A stretch of DNA of 64,000 bases from Kitasatospora atroaurantiaca (lineage in GTDB: Bacteria > Actinomycetota > Actinomycetes > Streptomycetales > Streptomycetaceae), in NCBI RefSeq assembly GCF_007828955.1, contig NZ_VIVR01000001.1, positions 2,108,001 to 2,172,000 of the forward strand, in the 5' to 3' direction. The notes under the pieces were generated by a model. The model was not told the DNA's origin. It made no database searches and saw only the letters and a list, made by a program, of their open reading frames with translations. Below, piece by piece: positions 26,339 through 34,061 of this stretch (positions within the stretch are counted from its first letter, which is position 1; every line of letters starts with the position of its first letter). The translations under genes and the position numbers were made by a program.

Positions 26339-27273
26339 TCACTCCGTTCTGGGCCGCAGCCCGATCTTCACCCCGCGCGCCTCAGGCCCCTGGGGGACCT
26401 GCTCCTGCTCCATCTCGATCAGCTCGCAGCCGGAGCAGCGATGCGACTCCGCCACGTACGCGAACCGGTCACCGCCCGCGGCCTCGTCCCACTCCGACGG
26501 CCGGGTGCCGCAGCCCTCGCATACCGCCCGTGTGAAGTGGAGGTACGCGAGGGCTTTCGCCCGGTCGAGTGCCGTCCAGCGGCCGGTTCCGGCACCCATT
26601 AGCTGGGAGTGCGGGATGCCGTAGGCCGCGCACAGTTCCATCTCCGACCTGAACTGCGGGTCGGCTACGAGCCTTTTCCCAGGTCGGCCCGAATCGTCTG
26701 GTTGGGCAGCAGAGCGGCGGTGAACAGGACCTTGGCGTCCGTGTCCGACCACTCGTCGAGCAGTTCCTGGGCGTCCTGCACGCTCATCCCGTCGACCTCG
26801 GCGCCGGTCTCGTCCCGCTCGACGTGGCACGCGGCGATCAGTGCGGCCGGGAAGGTGTTGACGTCGTACTCCATGCCCTTGTCGGCCTGGTCCTCGCTGG
26901 GCGCGTGCTCGCGCAGCAGCTGCTCCCAGGCCGGCCTGGGAAGGGCTCGGAACGTCAGGGTGAACGTGGCCTCGGCGAGAGCGTGTTCGGCCGTCGCGAG
27001 AAGGGACTGAGCGATGACGACCTGCGGCTGCGACTCCAGCCAGGCGTCCTGCTTCGTCTCCGGAATCCCGGCGACGGTCGCGGAGGTGCGGGCGTCGGAG
27101 CGAGCCTTCACCAGGCTGAGCGTCGCTTCCGACACGGCCCGCTTCGCGTCGTCGTTGTCGCAGAAGCTGACGGCGCGCTCCGGCAGGCGACGGGCCCGCA
27201 ACCGGTCCATCTTGGCCCGCCAGTGCGCGTCCCGCGCCACTGCGGCGGCCGGGGGTTCGTGCGTGGTCGTCAT
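26339..27273 (-). CDS. tail assembly chaperone GT (product of -1 frameshift)
   Basis: This 311-residue product reads the G gene for 200 codons, slips back one base at GGGAAAA and continues into the overlapping frame for about 111 residues. The T part begins RLVADPQFRSEM and has two Cys pairs (CEGCGTRP and CSGCEL), a likely zinc site. Long-tailed phages make G and GT chaperones in a fixed ratio by this mechanism to load the tape measure protein. The T frame has no start codon or ribosome binding site of its own, which supports frameshifting. Confidence 0.82.
26665..27273 (-). CDS. tail assembly chaperone G
   Basis: The 202-residue zero-frame product starts MTTTHEPPAAAVARDAHW and ends in LGKGS shortly after the slip site. 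It is helical and charged and contains VTRALP-like FRALPRPAWEQLLREHAPSE, typical of actinophage tail assembly chaperones. It lies between the major tail and tape measure genes, the invariant position. G alone and the GT fusion would bind the tape measure protein during tail assembly. Confidence 0.82.
   Translation of the reverse strand: MTTTHEPPAAAVARDAHWRAKMDRLRARRLPERAVSFCDNDDAKRAVSEATLSLVKARSDARTSATVAGIPETKQDAWLESQPQVVIAQSLLATAEHALAEATFTLTFRALPRPAWEQLLREHAPSEDQADKGMEYDVNTFPAALIAACHVERDETGAEVDGMSVQDAQELLDEWSDTDAKVLFTAALLPNQTIRADLGKGS
26674..26680 (-). promoter_or_regulatory. slippery heptamer GGGAAAA for -1 ribosomal frameshifting
   Basis: On the minus strand CTG GGA AAA GGC places G GGA AAA in register as a canonical X XXY YYZ site three codons before the zero-frame stop. 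Slipping back one base joins G to the T frame without a stop. Confidence 0.85.
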
Positions 27274-27284
27274 CGCTTCGCCCC

Positions 27285-27779
27285 TCAGCTCGCGGCCGGA
27301 ACGGCAGCGTCGAGAGTGGGTACGTCGGTGATCGCGAAGCTCACCTTGAACTTCGCGGGCTCGGTGCCGGTGCTGTAGCTCGGGGCTCGGGAGCCGACGC
27401 GCACGGGGAAGATGTCCATGCTCTTGCTGGCCGGGACGTCGCCCTTGCGCAGGATGACGACGTAGCCGGTGACGTCCTTGGACAGCAGGGTCTCGACGGC
27501 CTCGCTGACCAGGTCCTCGTAGAAGGTGAGGCTGGAGCTCGCGGCCTTGTCCTCGCCGGGGATGCTGGTGCTGAACTTCGAGCCGAGGTCTGGGGTTTCG
27601 ATCGGGGAGTTCTCCAGGCTCCAGCCTTCAACGTCGGAGACCTGCTTGGACAGATCGGTCGAGCCCGGTCCGGTGGTGAGCTCGGCGCGGGTCGGGACGT
27701 TGGTGGGCGCCGCGATGGTCTTGAGGAAGTAGATCCGGGTGATGCCCCGGCGCATGAACCGCTGCTGCGTGGATGCCAC
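27285..27779 (-). CDS. major tail (tube) protein
   Basis: This 164-residue protein starts MASTQQRFMRRGITRIYFLKTI and contains SPIETPDLGSKFSTSIPGE and FPVRVGSRAPSYSTGTEP, the beta-sandwich pattern of siphovirus tube proteins. It lies directly upstream of the chaperone genes, as expected. The start is GTG with GAGAG upstream. The 150 bases before it hold a small GC-rich hairpin and may carry extra transcription signals, since this is the most abundant tail protein. Confidence 0.8.
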   Translation of the reverse strand: MASTQQRFMRRGITRIYFLKTIAAPTNVPTRAELTTGPGSTDLSKQVSDVEGWSLENSPIETPDLGSKFSTSIPGEDKAASSSLTFYEDLVSEAVETLLSKDVTGYVVILRKGDVPASKSMDIFPVRVGSRAPSYSTGTEPAKFKVSFAITDVPTLDAAVPAAS

Positions 27780-27841
27780 GCTCGACTCTCAATCCGGGGA
27801 CGCAGACCACCCGGAATCACCGGAGACCCGTCCCCTGAGAC

Positions 27842-27859
27842 ACCGCCCGTCGGGGCGGT
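27842..27859. terminator. short GC hairpin upstream of the major tail gene
   Basis: ACCGCCC and GGGCGGT pair across a GTCG loop in the 150-base gap between the tail terminator and major tail genes. It is too short to be sure; it may modulate readthrough. Confidence 0.35.
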
Positions 27860-27929
27860 CAGGAGTCAGCCCGTGCCGGCGGCCGGGCGTCCGTGCTTGG
27901 GTCTCCACGGTGAGATGGTGAGCAGCAGA

Positions 27930-28367
27930 TCAGCTGTCTGGGGTAGTGACGTGCAGGATGATCCGCTGCACGTAACTGTATACGCCGCTGACGACTGTGA
28001 CGCCGTCCTCCTTGTCGACCTCGCGGCCGATGACAGTGTGTCCGGCTACCGGGATCGGGATGGCGAACGCTCCGCTCTTCGTCCGGGCGAGCAGCGCAGT
28101 GCGGACCTTGTCGCTCATCCACTCGGCCTGCTCGGCGGTCGTGCCGATGCTGGTCACCTGGTAGAGCATCCGCCCGTCACCGTCGCCATCGCCGAACGGC
28201 GGCCCCGAGCTGGTGCCGCCCAGCGGGTACAGGACGCAGTACGGGATCGTCACGCCGGTGGGCTTGTCGCTGGCTGTGGGTGCGGTGCCGTATCCGCAGC
28301 TCCGGCCGGTGGCTGCCGAGAGTGCGGCCTGAACGGCCAGAGAGACAACTCGTCCCTGCACAGGCAT
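27930..28367 (-). CDS. tail terminator/completion protein-like
   Basis: The 145-residue protein (MPVQGRVVSLAVQAAL) has TGVTIPYCVLYPLGG near its centre and YVQRIILHVTTPDS at the end, a pattern seen in small tail-completion proteins. Its position between the HK97 gp10-like protein and the major tail protein supports that role. The upstream gene's acidic end supplies the GAGGAGGA ribosome binding sequence. It would cap the head-proximal end of the tail tube. Confidence 0.65.
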   Translation of the reverse strand: MPVQGRVVSLAVQAALSAATGRSCGYGTAPTASDKPTGVTIPYCVLYPLGGTSSGPPFGDGDGDGRMLYQVTSIGTTAEQAEWMSDKVRTALLARTKSGAFAIPIPVAGHTVIGREVDKEDGVTVVSGVYSYVQRIILHVTTPDS

Positions 28368-28369
28368 GG

Positions 28370-28636
28370 TTACTCGTCCTCCTCTTCGACTTCGTCGCCC
28401 GTCGTCAGCCGGTCAGCGGTGATCCGGCTCGCCAGGTCCATGTCGGCGTAGCGGATCATGCCAGCCCGGTCCCAGAGAGGCATGTCGGCCGGCGATGCCT
28501 CCACGTAGAGGCCGAGCTGCCCGTCGTGCTCACCGAGGACTTCGATCACGAGCACCGCACGGGAGAGCAGGCCTGCGCCGTGTGCTTGGAGGACTCGGGC
28601 GACCGCCTCGTGGATGTCGTCCGTGAGCCGGCTCAT
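28370..28636 (-). CDS. small acidic head-tail region protein, 88 aa
   Basis: MSRLTDDIHEAVARVLQAHGAGLL is followed by a strand-rich segment (VLVIEVLGEHDGQLGLYVEAS) and an acidic tail (DEVEEEDE). It is coupled by a four-base overlap to the gp10-like gene upstream. I do not recognise the family. Its place among head-tail connectors suggests a structural or assembly role. Confidence 0.62.
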   Translation of the reverse strand: MSRLTDDIHEAVARVLQAHGAGLLSRAVLVIEVLGEHDGQLGLYVEASPADMPLWDRAGMIRYADMDLASRITADRLTTGDEVEEEDE

Positions 28637-29064
28637 CGACTTCCCTCCGCGATCTGCCCCATCGCGGCGACAAACAGCGACGTGATCCGCTCAACGGCCG
28701 GGCCCACGTGCGGGTACGGCGGCTGGTGGTAGATGCGGCCGAGGATGTCGGGCCCCACGAAGCCGTACTCGAGGCGGCGCGCCTGCGGCTTGTTCGTGCC
28801 GACGACCGCCTCGACCCCGGCAGCGGTGACACGCACGTCGTTGGTCCAGCTGCGCCGGTAGTCGCCCGTCGGTGCGTTCGGGCCCGGCCTGCCGGAAGCG
28901 TTGGCCTTGATGGCCGTCTCCAGCAGCATCGCATGGTGACGCACCACGGAGACGGCCGCAGGCAGCAGCGAGGCTGCTCGCCCTTCGAGCTGTGCGGCGA
29001 TCTCGGCACCGTTGCTGTACGCGCTGGCCGCAGGGTGTGCGTTGGGGTGCGGGTTGGTGGTCAT
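28633..29064 (-). CDS. HK97 gp10-like tail component, 143 aa
   Basis: The segment RHHAMLLETAIKANASGRPGP, then YRRSWT and ARRLEYGFVGPDILGR, matches the pattern of HK97 gp10-family proteins, which help join head and tail. The C-terminal PHVGPAVERITSLFVAAMGQ is also typical. The start overlaps the stop of the upstream gene. Confidence 0.75.
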   Translation of the reverse strand: MTTNPHPNAHPAASAYSNGAEIAAQLEGRAASLLPAAVSVVRHHAMLLETAIKANASGRPGPNAPTGDYRRSWTNDVRVTAAGVEAVVGTNKPQARRLEYGFVGPDILGRIYHQPPYPHVGPAVERITSLFVAAMGQIAEGSR

Positions 29065-29462
29065 CAGCCGACCTCATCCAGGGCCGCCCACTTGCCTGCC
29101 GCCCACTCCTGGAGCTGCACGAGCAGGGCACGCGTGTACTCGCTTGGCCCGCCGTCCATCAGGTCATGCCGGTTGAGGACCGCACGCTCCAACTCCGTCG
29201 CATCGATGGCGCTCAGGAAGGCGGCAGCCGCCGGACCTGGGTCCGGCGGCTCACCGATGCTGACGCGTGCCAGACCCGCCCACTCGTCGGAGGCGGTCGG
29301 CTTGAGCAGGAGGGCCAACTCCGGGAGCTGTCCGGCACGGTGGCTCAGGGTGTATGCCTGAACCTGCGACGCCAAGTCGCGGCCGTCGATCTCCAGGTGG
29401 GCGGTTGGTCCGTCGGCCACGATCCGGACGGGGCTCGGGTCATTGGAAAGGGTGGGGGTCAT
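29064..29462 (-). CDS. hypothetical head-tail region protein, 132 aa
   Basis: The N-terminal part contains VRIVADGPTAHLEIDGRDLASQVQAYTLSHRAG, a short beta-rich domain. The C-terminal half is helical (LMDGGPSEYTRALLVQLQEW). It is read in the same direction as the connectors and abuts the gp10-like gene. No function can be given beyond a probable structural role. Confidence 0.62.
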   Translation of the reverse strand: MTPTLSNDPSPVRIVADGPTAHLEIDGRDLASQVQAYTLSHRAGQLPELALLLKPTASDEWAGLARVSIGEPPDPGPAAAAFLSAIDATELERAVLNRHDLMDGGPSEYTRALLVQLQEWAAGKWAALDEVG

Positions 29463-29503
29463 GATCCGACCCTAGGAGCCGTGTCAGACAGGCCCGGCGC
29501 AGG

Positions 29504-29926
29504 TCAGGGCGGGGTGATCTCATCGAGCCTGGTGATGCGGGCAACCTCGACCGTGCTCGCCTCGGCAGGATCGAGGGCCTGCCACACGCGACCGGCCGTC
29601 CCGCCGGTACTGGATGACGACACTGCCACCTCCACACGGTCACCGCGCTGCGGGAGGGGAGCATGCAGCGGCGTGATGAGCCCGTACCAACTAGCCGTGT
29701 CATCAAGCCACTTGCCGCCAACCAGGTTCTCGACCGCAGCCAGTCCGTGAGCGGACAGCACCGCCCCGTTGCCCTCCCAGACCACGTCAGCCGGAATCGG
29801 CCCCAACAGTCCGGTCTCAACATCCAGCTGTGGAGTCCCGGTCGGGCGCGAGATCCGCACGCGGTCGACCATCACAGTGTTTTCCAGGTGCTGGCGGACG
29901 GCATCAAGGTCAACGGGAGTGGTCAT
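29504..29926 (-). CDS. head-tail connector-like protein, tandem copy 1 (140 aa)
   Basis: The pattern VRISRPTGTPQLDVETGLLGP, then WEGNGAV and LITPLHAPLPQRGDRVEV, then AGRVWQALDPAEASTVEVAR is shared with the next upstream gene, so the two are tandem paralogues. It resembles small head-tail connector proteins (DUF6093-like) of actinophages. It overlaps the upstream copy by four bases. Confidence 0.68.
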   Translation of the reverse strand: MTTPVDLDAVRQHLENTVMVDRVRISRPTGTPQLDVETGLLGPIPADVVWEGNGAVLSAHGLAAVENLVGGKWLDDTASWYGLITPLHAPLPQRGDRVEVAVSSSSTGGTAGRVWQALDPAEASTVEVARITRLDEITPP

Positions 29927-30369
29927 GCCGTCCCACCCGCCTTGTCGATACGCATCCAGGTCGCGCGCACGACTTCGACGGTGGCGGTCTCACCTGGGTC
30001 GAGGACCCTCCAGACGCGCCCAACGGCAGCCGTGTCCTCGCTGTGGACGACCGTCACTCGGTCGCCGATGGCTGCGACGGGCGCTGACAGCGGTGTGAAC
30101 AAGGTGTAGCGCGCGTCACCGTCGTCTCGGTATGGCTGTCCTTCCAGGCGCAGCACGATCCCTGGGCCGCTTGCGGGCCGGTGCGCCCCTGGGCCCTCGT
30201 ACACGATGACGTCCGGCCCAGGCACGTACTGGCCCGTTGTGGGGTCGAGGACCATGGGCCCCGGCCGGAAGATGCGCACGGTGTCGGTCAGGAGCTTGCG
30301 TTCAACAAGGGCTATCACGGAGTTGGGCAGGATGCCGCTCTGAGCGGAAGTGTCGGTGGGGGTGCTCAT
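29923..30369 (-). CDS. head-tail connector-like protein, tandem copy 2 (148 aa)
   Basis: It shares VRIFRP...G...DP.TG, VYEG.GA, TLFTPLSAPV..IGDRVTV and VGRVWRVLDPGETATVEV with the following gene. It is the last structural gene before the non-structural island. A single ancestral connector gene was probably duplicated. Confidence 0.68.
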   Translation of the reverse strand: MSTPTDTSAQSGILPNSVIALVERKLLTDTVRIFRPGPMVLDPTTGQYVPGPDVIVYEGPGAHRPASGPGIVLRLEGQPYRDDGDARYTLFTPLSAPVAAIGDRVTVVHSEDTAAVGRVWRVLDPGETATVEVVRATWMRIDKAGGTA

Positions 30370-30421
30370 GGTTCGAGCCTAGGCAGGGTGTCCGACACCC
30401 TTGCGGACAGCGGAGTCAGAC

Positions 30422-30453
30422 TCCCGTGGGCCGCGAGTAGACGGCCCACGGGA
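30422..30453 (-). terminator. terminator at the downstream end of the cargo island
   Basis: TCCCGTGGGCC and GGCCCACGGGA form a perfect 11-bp stem with a 10-base loop, 22 bases after the Nudix stop codon. It would end the leftward island transcript before the connector genes, so the island looks transcriptionally insulated from the late operon on this side. Confidence 0.68.
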
Positions 30454-30474
30454 ACTGCTGCCCACGGGGAGGCG

Positions 30475-30966
30475 CTACAGCGCAAGGCCGTCCTCGAGGT
30501 AGGCCCCGCCGTCCCCTGCCGCCCAAGCCTTATGACAGGCCAGGAGGTTGGCGGCGTTCGTCTCTTCCATCAGGCCAGGCGTGTTCGCCGCCTCCTGAGG
30601 GTCGTACCAGGTCCAGGCAAGGAGCTCATCGGCTGGCAGCTTGATCTGGTGCTCGTCGCCGGGATGAAGGCTGCCGAGAAAGGTGAAGATGTGGCACGGG
30701 TACGCGCCGGGGTTCATCTCAGCTCCCCGGTACAGGGGCTTGCGGCCGGTGACGTGGTGGACGGTGAGCAGGCGCGCGATTGCAACCGGGATGCCGAGTT
30801 CCTCTCGGGCCTCACGATCGGCACACTGCCAAGGTGTCTCCTTCTCGCCTTTCCCGCCAGGGACTACCCACGTGTTGGACCGGGCGTGGTGAACCAGGAG
30901 GACCTTGCCGTCGGTGCGAGGGATGTAGACGCCGGCGGCGGTGGAGGTGAGGACGCGATCGGCCAT
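30475..30966 (-). CDS. Nudix hydrolase
   Basis: The Nudix box is intact: GGKGEKETPWQCADREAREELG fits Gx5Ex7REUxEExG across residues ~34-56. The 163-residue protein is the size of a single-domain enzyme that cleaves nucleoside diphosphate-X compounds. It is the last gene of the island's leftward operon. The island also holds an NDK-like protein, a TS/hydroxymethylase-like protein and a glycosyltransferase-like protein, so a modified nucleotide or nucleotide sugar is a reasonable substrate class. That is inference. House-cleaning of oxidised nucleotides is the alternative. Confidence 0.88.
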   Translation of the reverse strand: MADRVLTSTAAGVYIPRTDGKVLLVHHARSNTWVVPGGKGEKETPWQCADREAREELGIPVAIARLLTVHHVTGRKPLYRGAEMNPGAYPCHIFTFLGSLHPGDEHQIKLPADELLAWTWYDPQEAANTPGLMEETNAANLLACHKAWAAGDGGAYLEDGLAL

Positions 30967-31039
30967 CAGGTGTCCGTTCTCGGGGTTGGAAGTGTGCGGC
31001 TCGGCGCTACAGGGTCGGGACTCGGTTGTGGTCGGCTGC

Positions 31040-32056
31040 TCAGAGTGCGGTCTCCAGGCAGTCGACCACTGTGGCCACCTGCTTGGAGGCGCGGTAGGGA
31101 TCGAGCCTGCGGATGCAGTCGTGAAGGAGCTCGGCCTTGTAGTCGAGCGAGGAGACCCGTAGATCGGCGACCCGCCGGGTGACGTCGTCCGAGGTGGAGA
31201 CCAGGAGCGCCGACGGGACGAATCGATCGATGGAGCGGATCTCCGTTGGGCCGAATGGGAGGCATCCGGCCAGCACAGCCTCGAAGAGGCGCTGGCTGAT
31301 GGCTCCGGTACGGGCGTATCGCTCTGGGGCCAGGAGCACGGTGGTGAGTGCTTGACGGTGGACCCGCTGAGACTCCGGGAAGCCCTTCCGTCCGGCGAAG
31401 TGGACGTGCGGCCATGCCTCCGTGTGAGTCCACTTCCCGACGACCTGGTGCAGGTGGATCCGTGCGGCGGGCGCGAAGTAGCGGTCGAACGCGGCGTCGC
31501 GGCCGTACTGGTTGCCGACGTAGACGAGTGGCCAAATGCGCTCCCCGGCCACGAGCTCGCGGGGATCGGCGCGGTCGAGTGCTTGATCGGCGACGGGTAC
31601 GAGAAGCGTTCGGGCACCGTCGGCCGGGTGTTGGGCTACGTCGAGGATCTGGACGGCGGGGTGTCGGCGCAGCGGGTCGTTCGGGGCGAGCGTGCGGTCC
31701 AGGTCCCAGATCAGGGTGGGGACGCCGAGCTTGTGGGTGTAGTGGTCGAGGAGTTCCTGTTGGCGGTGCAGGTCGCAGGTGTGTCCGGGGCTGCCGCAGG
31801 CGGTGGTATTGCGGCCGGGCAACGGCCATCGCCACTCCAGGAACAGCGCGTCGATGTTCGGGAGCCCGGCATCCCAGCTGAATTGCCCGGTCAGATCGTC
31901 GGCCGCTTCGGTCAGGTCCCGGTTCTCTTGGAGCAGTGTCAGCTGGAACTTGGTGGCAAGTCCGTTCAGGAGGGTCTTGCGCCAGGACCGGCCGCCGTCC
32001 GGGGTGTCGGTGATGCCGGGCCCGATGAACCCCCAGAAGCTGAACCCGAGCCGCAT
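31040..32056 (-). CDS. glycosyltransferase-like protein (GT-B type C-terminal motif)
   Basis: This 338-residue protein starts MRLGFSFWGFIGPG. Near the C-terminus, AISQRLFEAVLAGCLPFGPTEIRSIDRFVP followed by VSTSDDVTRRVADL resembles the nucleotide-sugar binding region of GT-B glycosyltransferases of the CgeB/group 1 type, where E-x7-E-like and (A/G)-G-C-x-P patterns occur. The N-terminal half (QFSWDAGLPNIDALFLEWRWPLPG) resembles an acceptor-binding Rossmann domain. The ATG overlaps the aldo/keto reductase stop (TGATG). The acceptor is unknown; a nucleoside-derived molecule or DNA base is a hypothesis. Confidence 0.65.
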   Translation of the reverse strand: MRLGFSFWGFIGPGITDTPDGGRSWRKTLLNGLATKFQLTLLQENRDLTEAADDLTGQFSWDAGLPNIDALFLEWRWPLPGRNTTACGSPGHTCDLHRQQELLDHYTHKLGVPTLIWDLDRTLAPNDPLRRHPAVQILDVAQHPADGARTLLVPVADQALDRADPRELVAGERIWPLVYVGNQYGRDAAFDRYFAPAARIHLHQVVGKWTHTEAWPHVHFAGRKGFPESQRVHRQALTTVLLAPERYARTGAISQRLFEAVLAGCLPFGPTEIRSIDRFVPSALLVSTSDDVTRRVADLRVSSLDYKAELLHDCIRRLDPYRASKQVATVVDCLETAL

Positions 32057-32847
32057 CACCGTTGCTCACTTTCGGGGTGATCAGCCGTGACTGCGGCGAC
32101 GAGAGCGGCCAGGTGTTCGGGGTTGCTGGTTCCTGGGATCGGGGCGACGTGCTCGCCGAGGTCGAGTAGCCAACGCAGGGCCTTGCCCGCGCTGTCCCCG
32201 GCATGCCGACCAGCGTTCAGGGGTCGGTAGGGGATGTAGGGGATGCCGTGCTGCGCGCAGTACGCCACGGCGGGGTCATCCGGCTCGTCGATGTTGAGGA
32301 CGTTCTGTACAGCGGCGATCGGGACGAAGGTGGAGGCTTCGGCAATCTGCCTTGGCGTGACCTTGGACAGGCCGATTGCTCCGATCTTGCCCTCCTCCCG
32401 GAGGGCGTCGAGTACGGCGACCTGGTCGGCGAGGGGAACGGTGGGGTCGATGCGGTGGAGGTAGCAGAGGTCGAGGCGTTCGGTCGCCAGCCGGCGCAGA
32501 GATCCCTCCACGGCTGCGCGTAGGTAGTCGGGTCGGCCTAGGGGGCTCCAGATGTTCGGAGCGGGCCGGACCATGCCGACCTTGGTGGCCAGCAGCAGGT
32601 CGTCGTCGTAGGGGTGCAGGGCCCATCGGATGAGCTCTTCGACGGTGTGGGGGCCGTAGGCGTCGGCGGTGTCGATGTGGTTGATGCCGAACTCGGCGAC
32701 GCAGGTACGCAGGAGGCGTAGCGCGGTGGTCTGGTCGGCGGGGGTTCCCCACGTTCCGGAGCCCGTGAGTCGCATGGTGCCGAAGCCAAGCCGGGCGACC
32801 TGCTTGCCCGCGATGGTGATGGTTCCGCCCGGGCGGTTGCCGCTCAT
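32056..32847 (-). CDS. aldo/keto reductase
   Basis: The 263-residue protein has the AKR signatures LGFGTMRL, then INHIDTADAYGPHTVEELI with the catalytic Asp and Tyr, LATKVGMVRP with the Lys, and LDLCYLHRIDP with the His position. GAIGLSKVTPRQIAEA and an NADPH-binding end (IPGTSNPEHLAAL) follow. It is slightly short for the family (usually 280-330). It would reduce a carbonyl with NAD(P)H. It sits between the glycosyltransferase-like and P-loop kinase genes with overlaps on both sides, so it works in the same pathway. Confidence 0.9.
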   Translation of the reverse strand: MSGNRPGGTITIAGKQVARLGFGTMRLTGSGTWGTPADQTTALRLLRTCVAEFGINHIDTADAYGPHTVEELIRWALHPYDDDLLLATKVGMVRPAPNIWSPLGRPDYLRAAVEGSLRRLATERLDLCYLHRIDPTVPLADQVAVLDALREEGKIGAIGLSKVTPRQIAEASTFVPIAAVQNVLNIDEPDDPAVAYCAQHGIPYIPYRPLNAGRHAGDSAGKALRWLLDLGEHVAPIPGTSNPEHLAALVAAVTADHPESEQR

Positions 32848-33446
32848 GCGTCGGCCGCCTGGAGGGCGGCGGTCACGGCGGCCTGGACTGCGGCGTCGTG
32901 GCCGGTGGAGGGCACGGGCATGTGGTGGAGCATCCTGTCGGCCAGGAGCTCGTGGAGGTGGCGGTCGACGGCGGCCCGGTAGTCGGTGTCGAGGTAGGCG
33001 GGGTCCTTGCGGGGGTGCTCACCGAGCGGGATCGACGGATCCAGAACCGTGGCGAGTAGCAGGGCGTGGTGGCGGGCGTGCAGGTCGGCCAGGCCCGCCA
33101 AGGGCTGGACCTCGTCGTCTTCGGGCTGCTCCCCGCGGTGGTGCTGGGCGGCGATGTAGTAGGCGAGGGCGTCGTGCGGAGTGCGGTCGACGAGGACCAC
33201 GTCGGCGGTGTGGCTGGCCTCCAGGGCGGCGGCCGCGCTGGCGGCAATGATCCACTCGGTGGAGTGGGCGGTGTGGCGCTGCATCTTGGGGAAGCCGAGT
33301 TCGGCCGCGCGCCGGGCCAGGCCACCGGTTCGGGTGACCGTGAGGCCGACAGCGCGCAGCTCCATCTCGACACGGCGGGCGATGGTCGTCTTGCCGGTGT
33401 GGTGGGTACCGGCGAAGCCGATCATGACGGGAGGTCGGTTCACCAT
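32844..33446 (-). CDS. P-loop kinase-like ATPase (AAA_28/NMP-kinase type), 200 aa
   Basis: VMIGFAGTHHTGKTTIARRVE is a Walker A loop at the very start, and DVVLVDRTPHDALAYYIAA resembles the DR(x) phosphate-binding segment of NMP or nucleoside kinases. The C-terminal part has a lid-like stretch and a basic helix. ATG has GAGGAG eight bases upstream and lies seven bases inside the exonuclease gene. With an NDK-like gene nearby, phosphorylation of a nucleotide intermediate is the simplest idea; NadR-type kinases share the motif. Confidence 0.72.
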   Translation of the reverse strand: MVNRPPVMIGFAGTHHTGKTTIARRVEMELRAVGLTVTRTGGLARRAAELGFPKMQRHTAHSTEWIIAASAAAALEASHTADVVLVDRTPHDALAYYIAAQHHRGEQPEDDEVQPLAGLADLHARHHALLLATVLDPSIPLGEHPRKDPAYLDTDYRAAVDRHLHELLADRMLHHMPVPSTGHDAAVQAAVTAALQAADA

Positions 33447-34054
33447 AGGGTTTGCTCCTCGTGGTCGGGAGCCGGGGCGGCGGGCGCTCCGGGCATCTTG
33501 GGCGGGACGGCGACCTGGATCAGGTCGTCCCAGGTGGCGTAGTGGTCTGCGAGGGTCATGAGGAGCAGGGCGGTCACGTGGGCGTCGTAGGCCGCGCGGT
33601 GGCGCTTGCCCTGCACGGTGCTGACGTCCAGGCCGGTGTGGAGGAGCAGCGCGTCCAGGCCGTAACCGGGGGCGTCTGACAGGGCCGCACGGGCCAGGCG
33701 CAGGGTGTCGATCACTCCGGCGGGCTGCCAGGTGGGCAGGTGCCGGGTGAGGACGCTGTACTCGACGCTGGCGTTGTGCGCCGCGATCCACACCCCGTCC
33801 AGGTCGGCCTGGACGGATGCCGCGATGCCGTCCCACGTGGGCGCGTTGGCCACGTCCTGGTTGGTGAGGTGATGGACGCCGGTGGCGAACCGGGTGATGG
33901 GCTGCGGCGGGCGGACCAGCGTCGCCCTGATCTGCTCGGGCCGGACGAGACCGCCGTCGATGGGGACGACGGCGATCTCGACCAGGTCGGGCGGGTTGGC
34001 ACCGTTGCCCTCAACGTCAACTACGAGCAGGCGGGGCCAGGTGCTGAGGTTCAC
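33440..34054 (-). CDS. DnaQ-like 3'-5' exonuclease (DEDDh type)
   Basis: The three exonuclease motifs are visible in 204 residues: Exo I LLVVDVEGNGANP (D and E), Exo II IAAHNASVEYSVL (D replaced by E or S, which is unusual), and Exo III HRAAYDAHVTALLLM with the H and D. The start is GTG with AGGAGA. Its role in an operon of nucleotide enzymes is unclear. It might remove unmodified or modified nucleotides, or act on RNA. Confidence 0.8.
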   Translation of the reverse strand: MNLSTWPRLLVVDVEGNGANPPDLVEIAVVPIDGGLVRPEQIRATLVRPPQPITRFATGVHHLTNQDVANAPTWDGIAASVQADLDGVWIAAHNASVEYSVLTRHLPTWQPAGVIDTLRLARAALSDAPGYGLDALLLHTGLDVSTVQGKRHRAAYDAHVTALLLMTLADHYATWDDLIQVAVPPKMPGAPAAPAPDHEEQTLW

Positions 34055-34061
34055 GGGTCTC

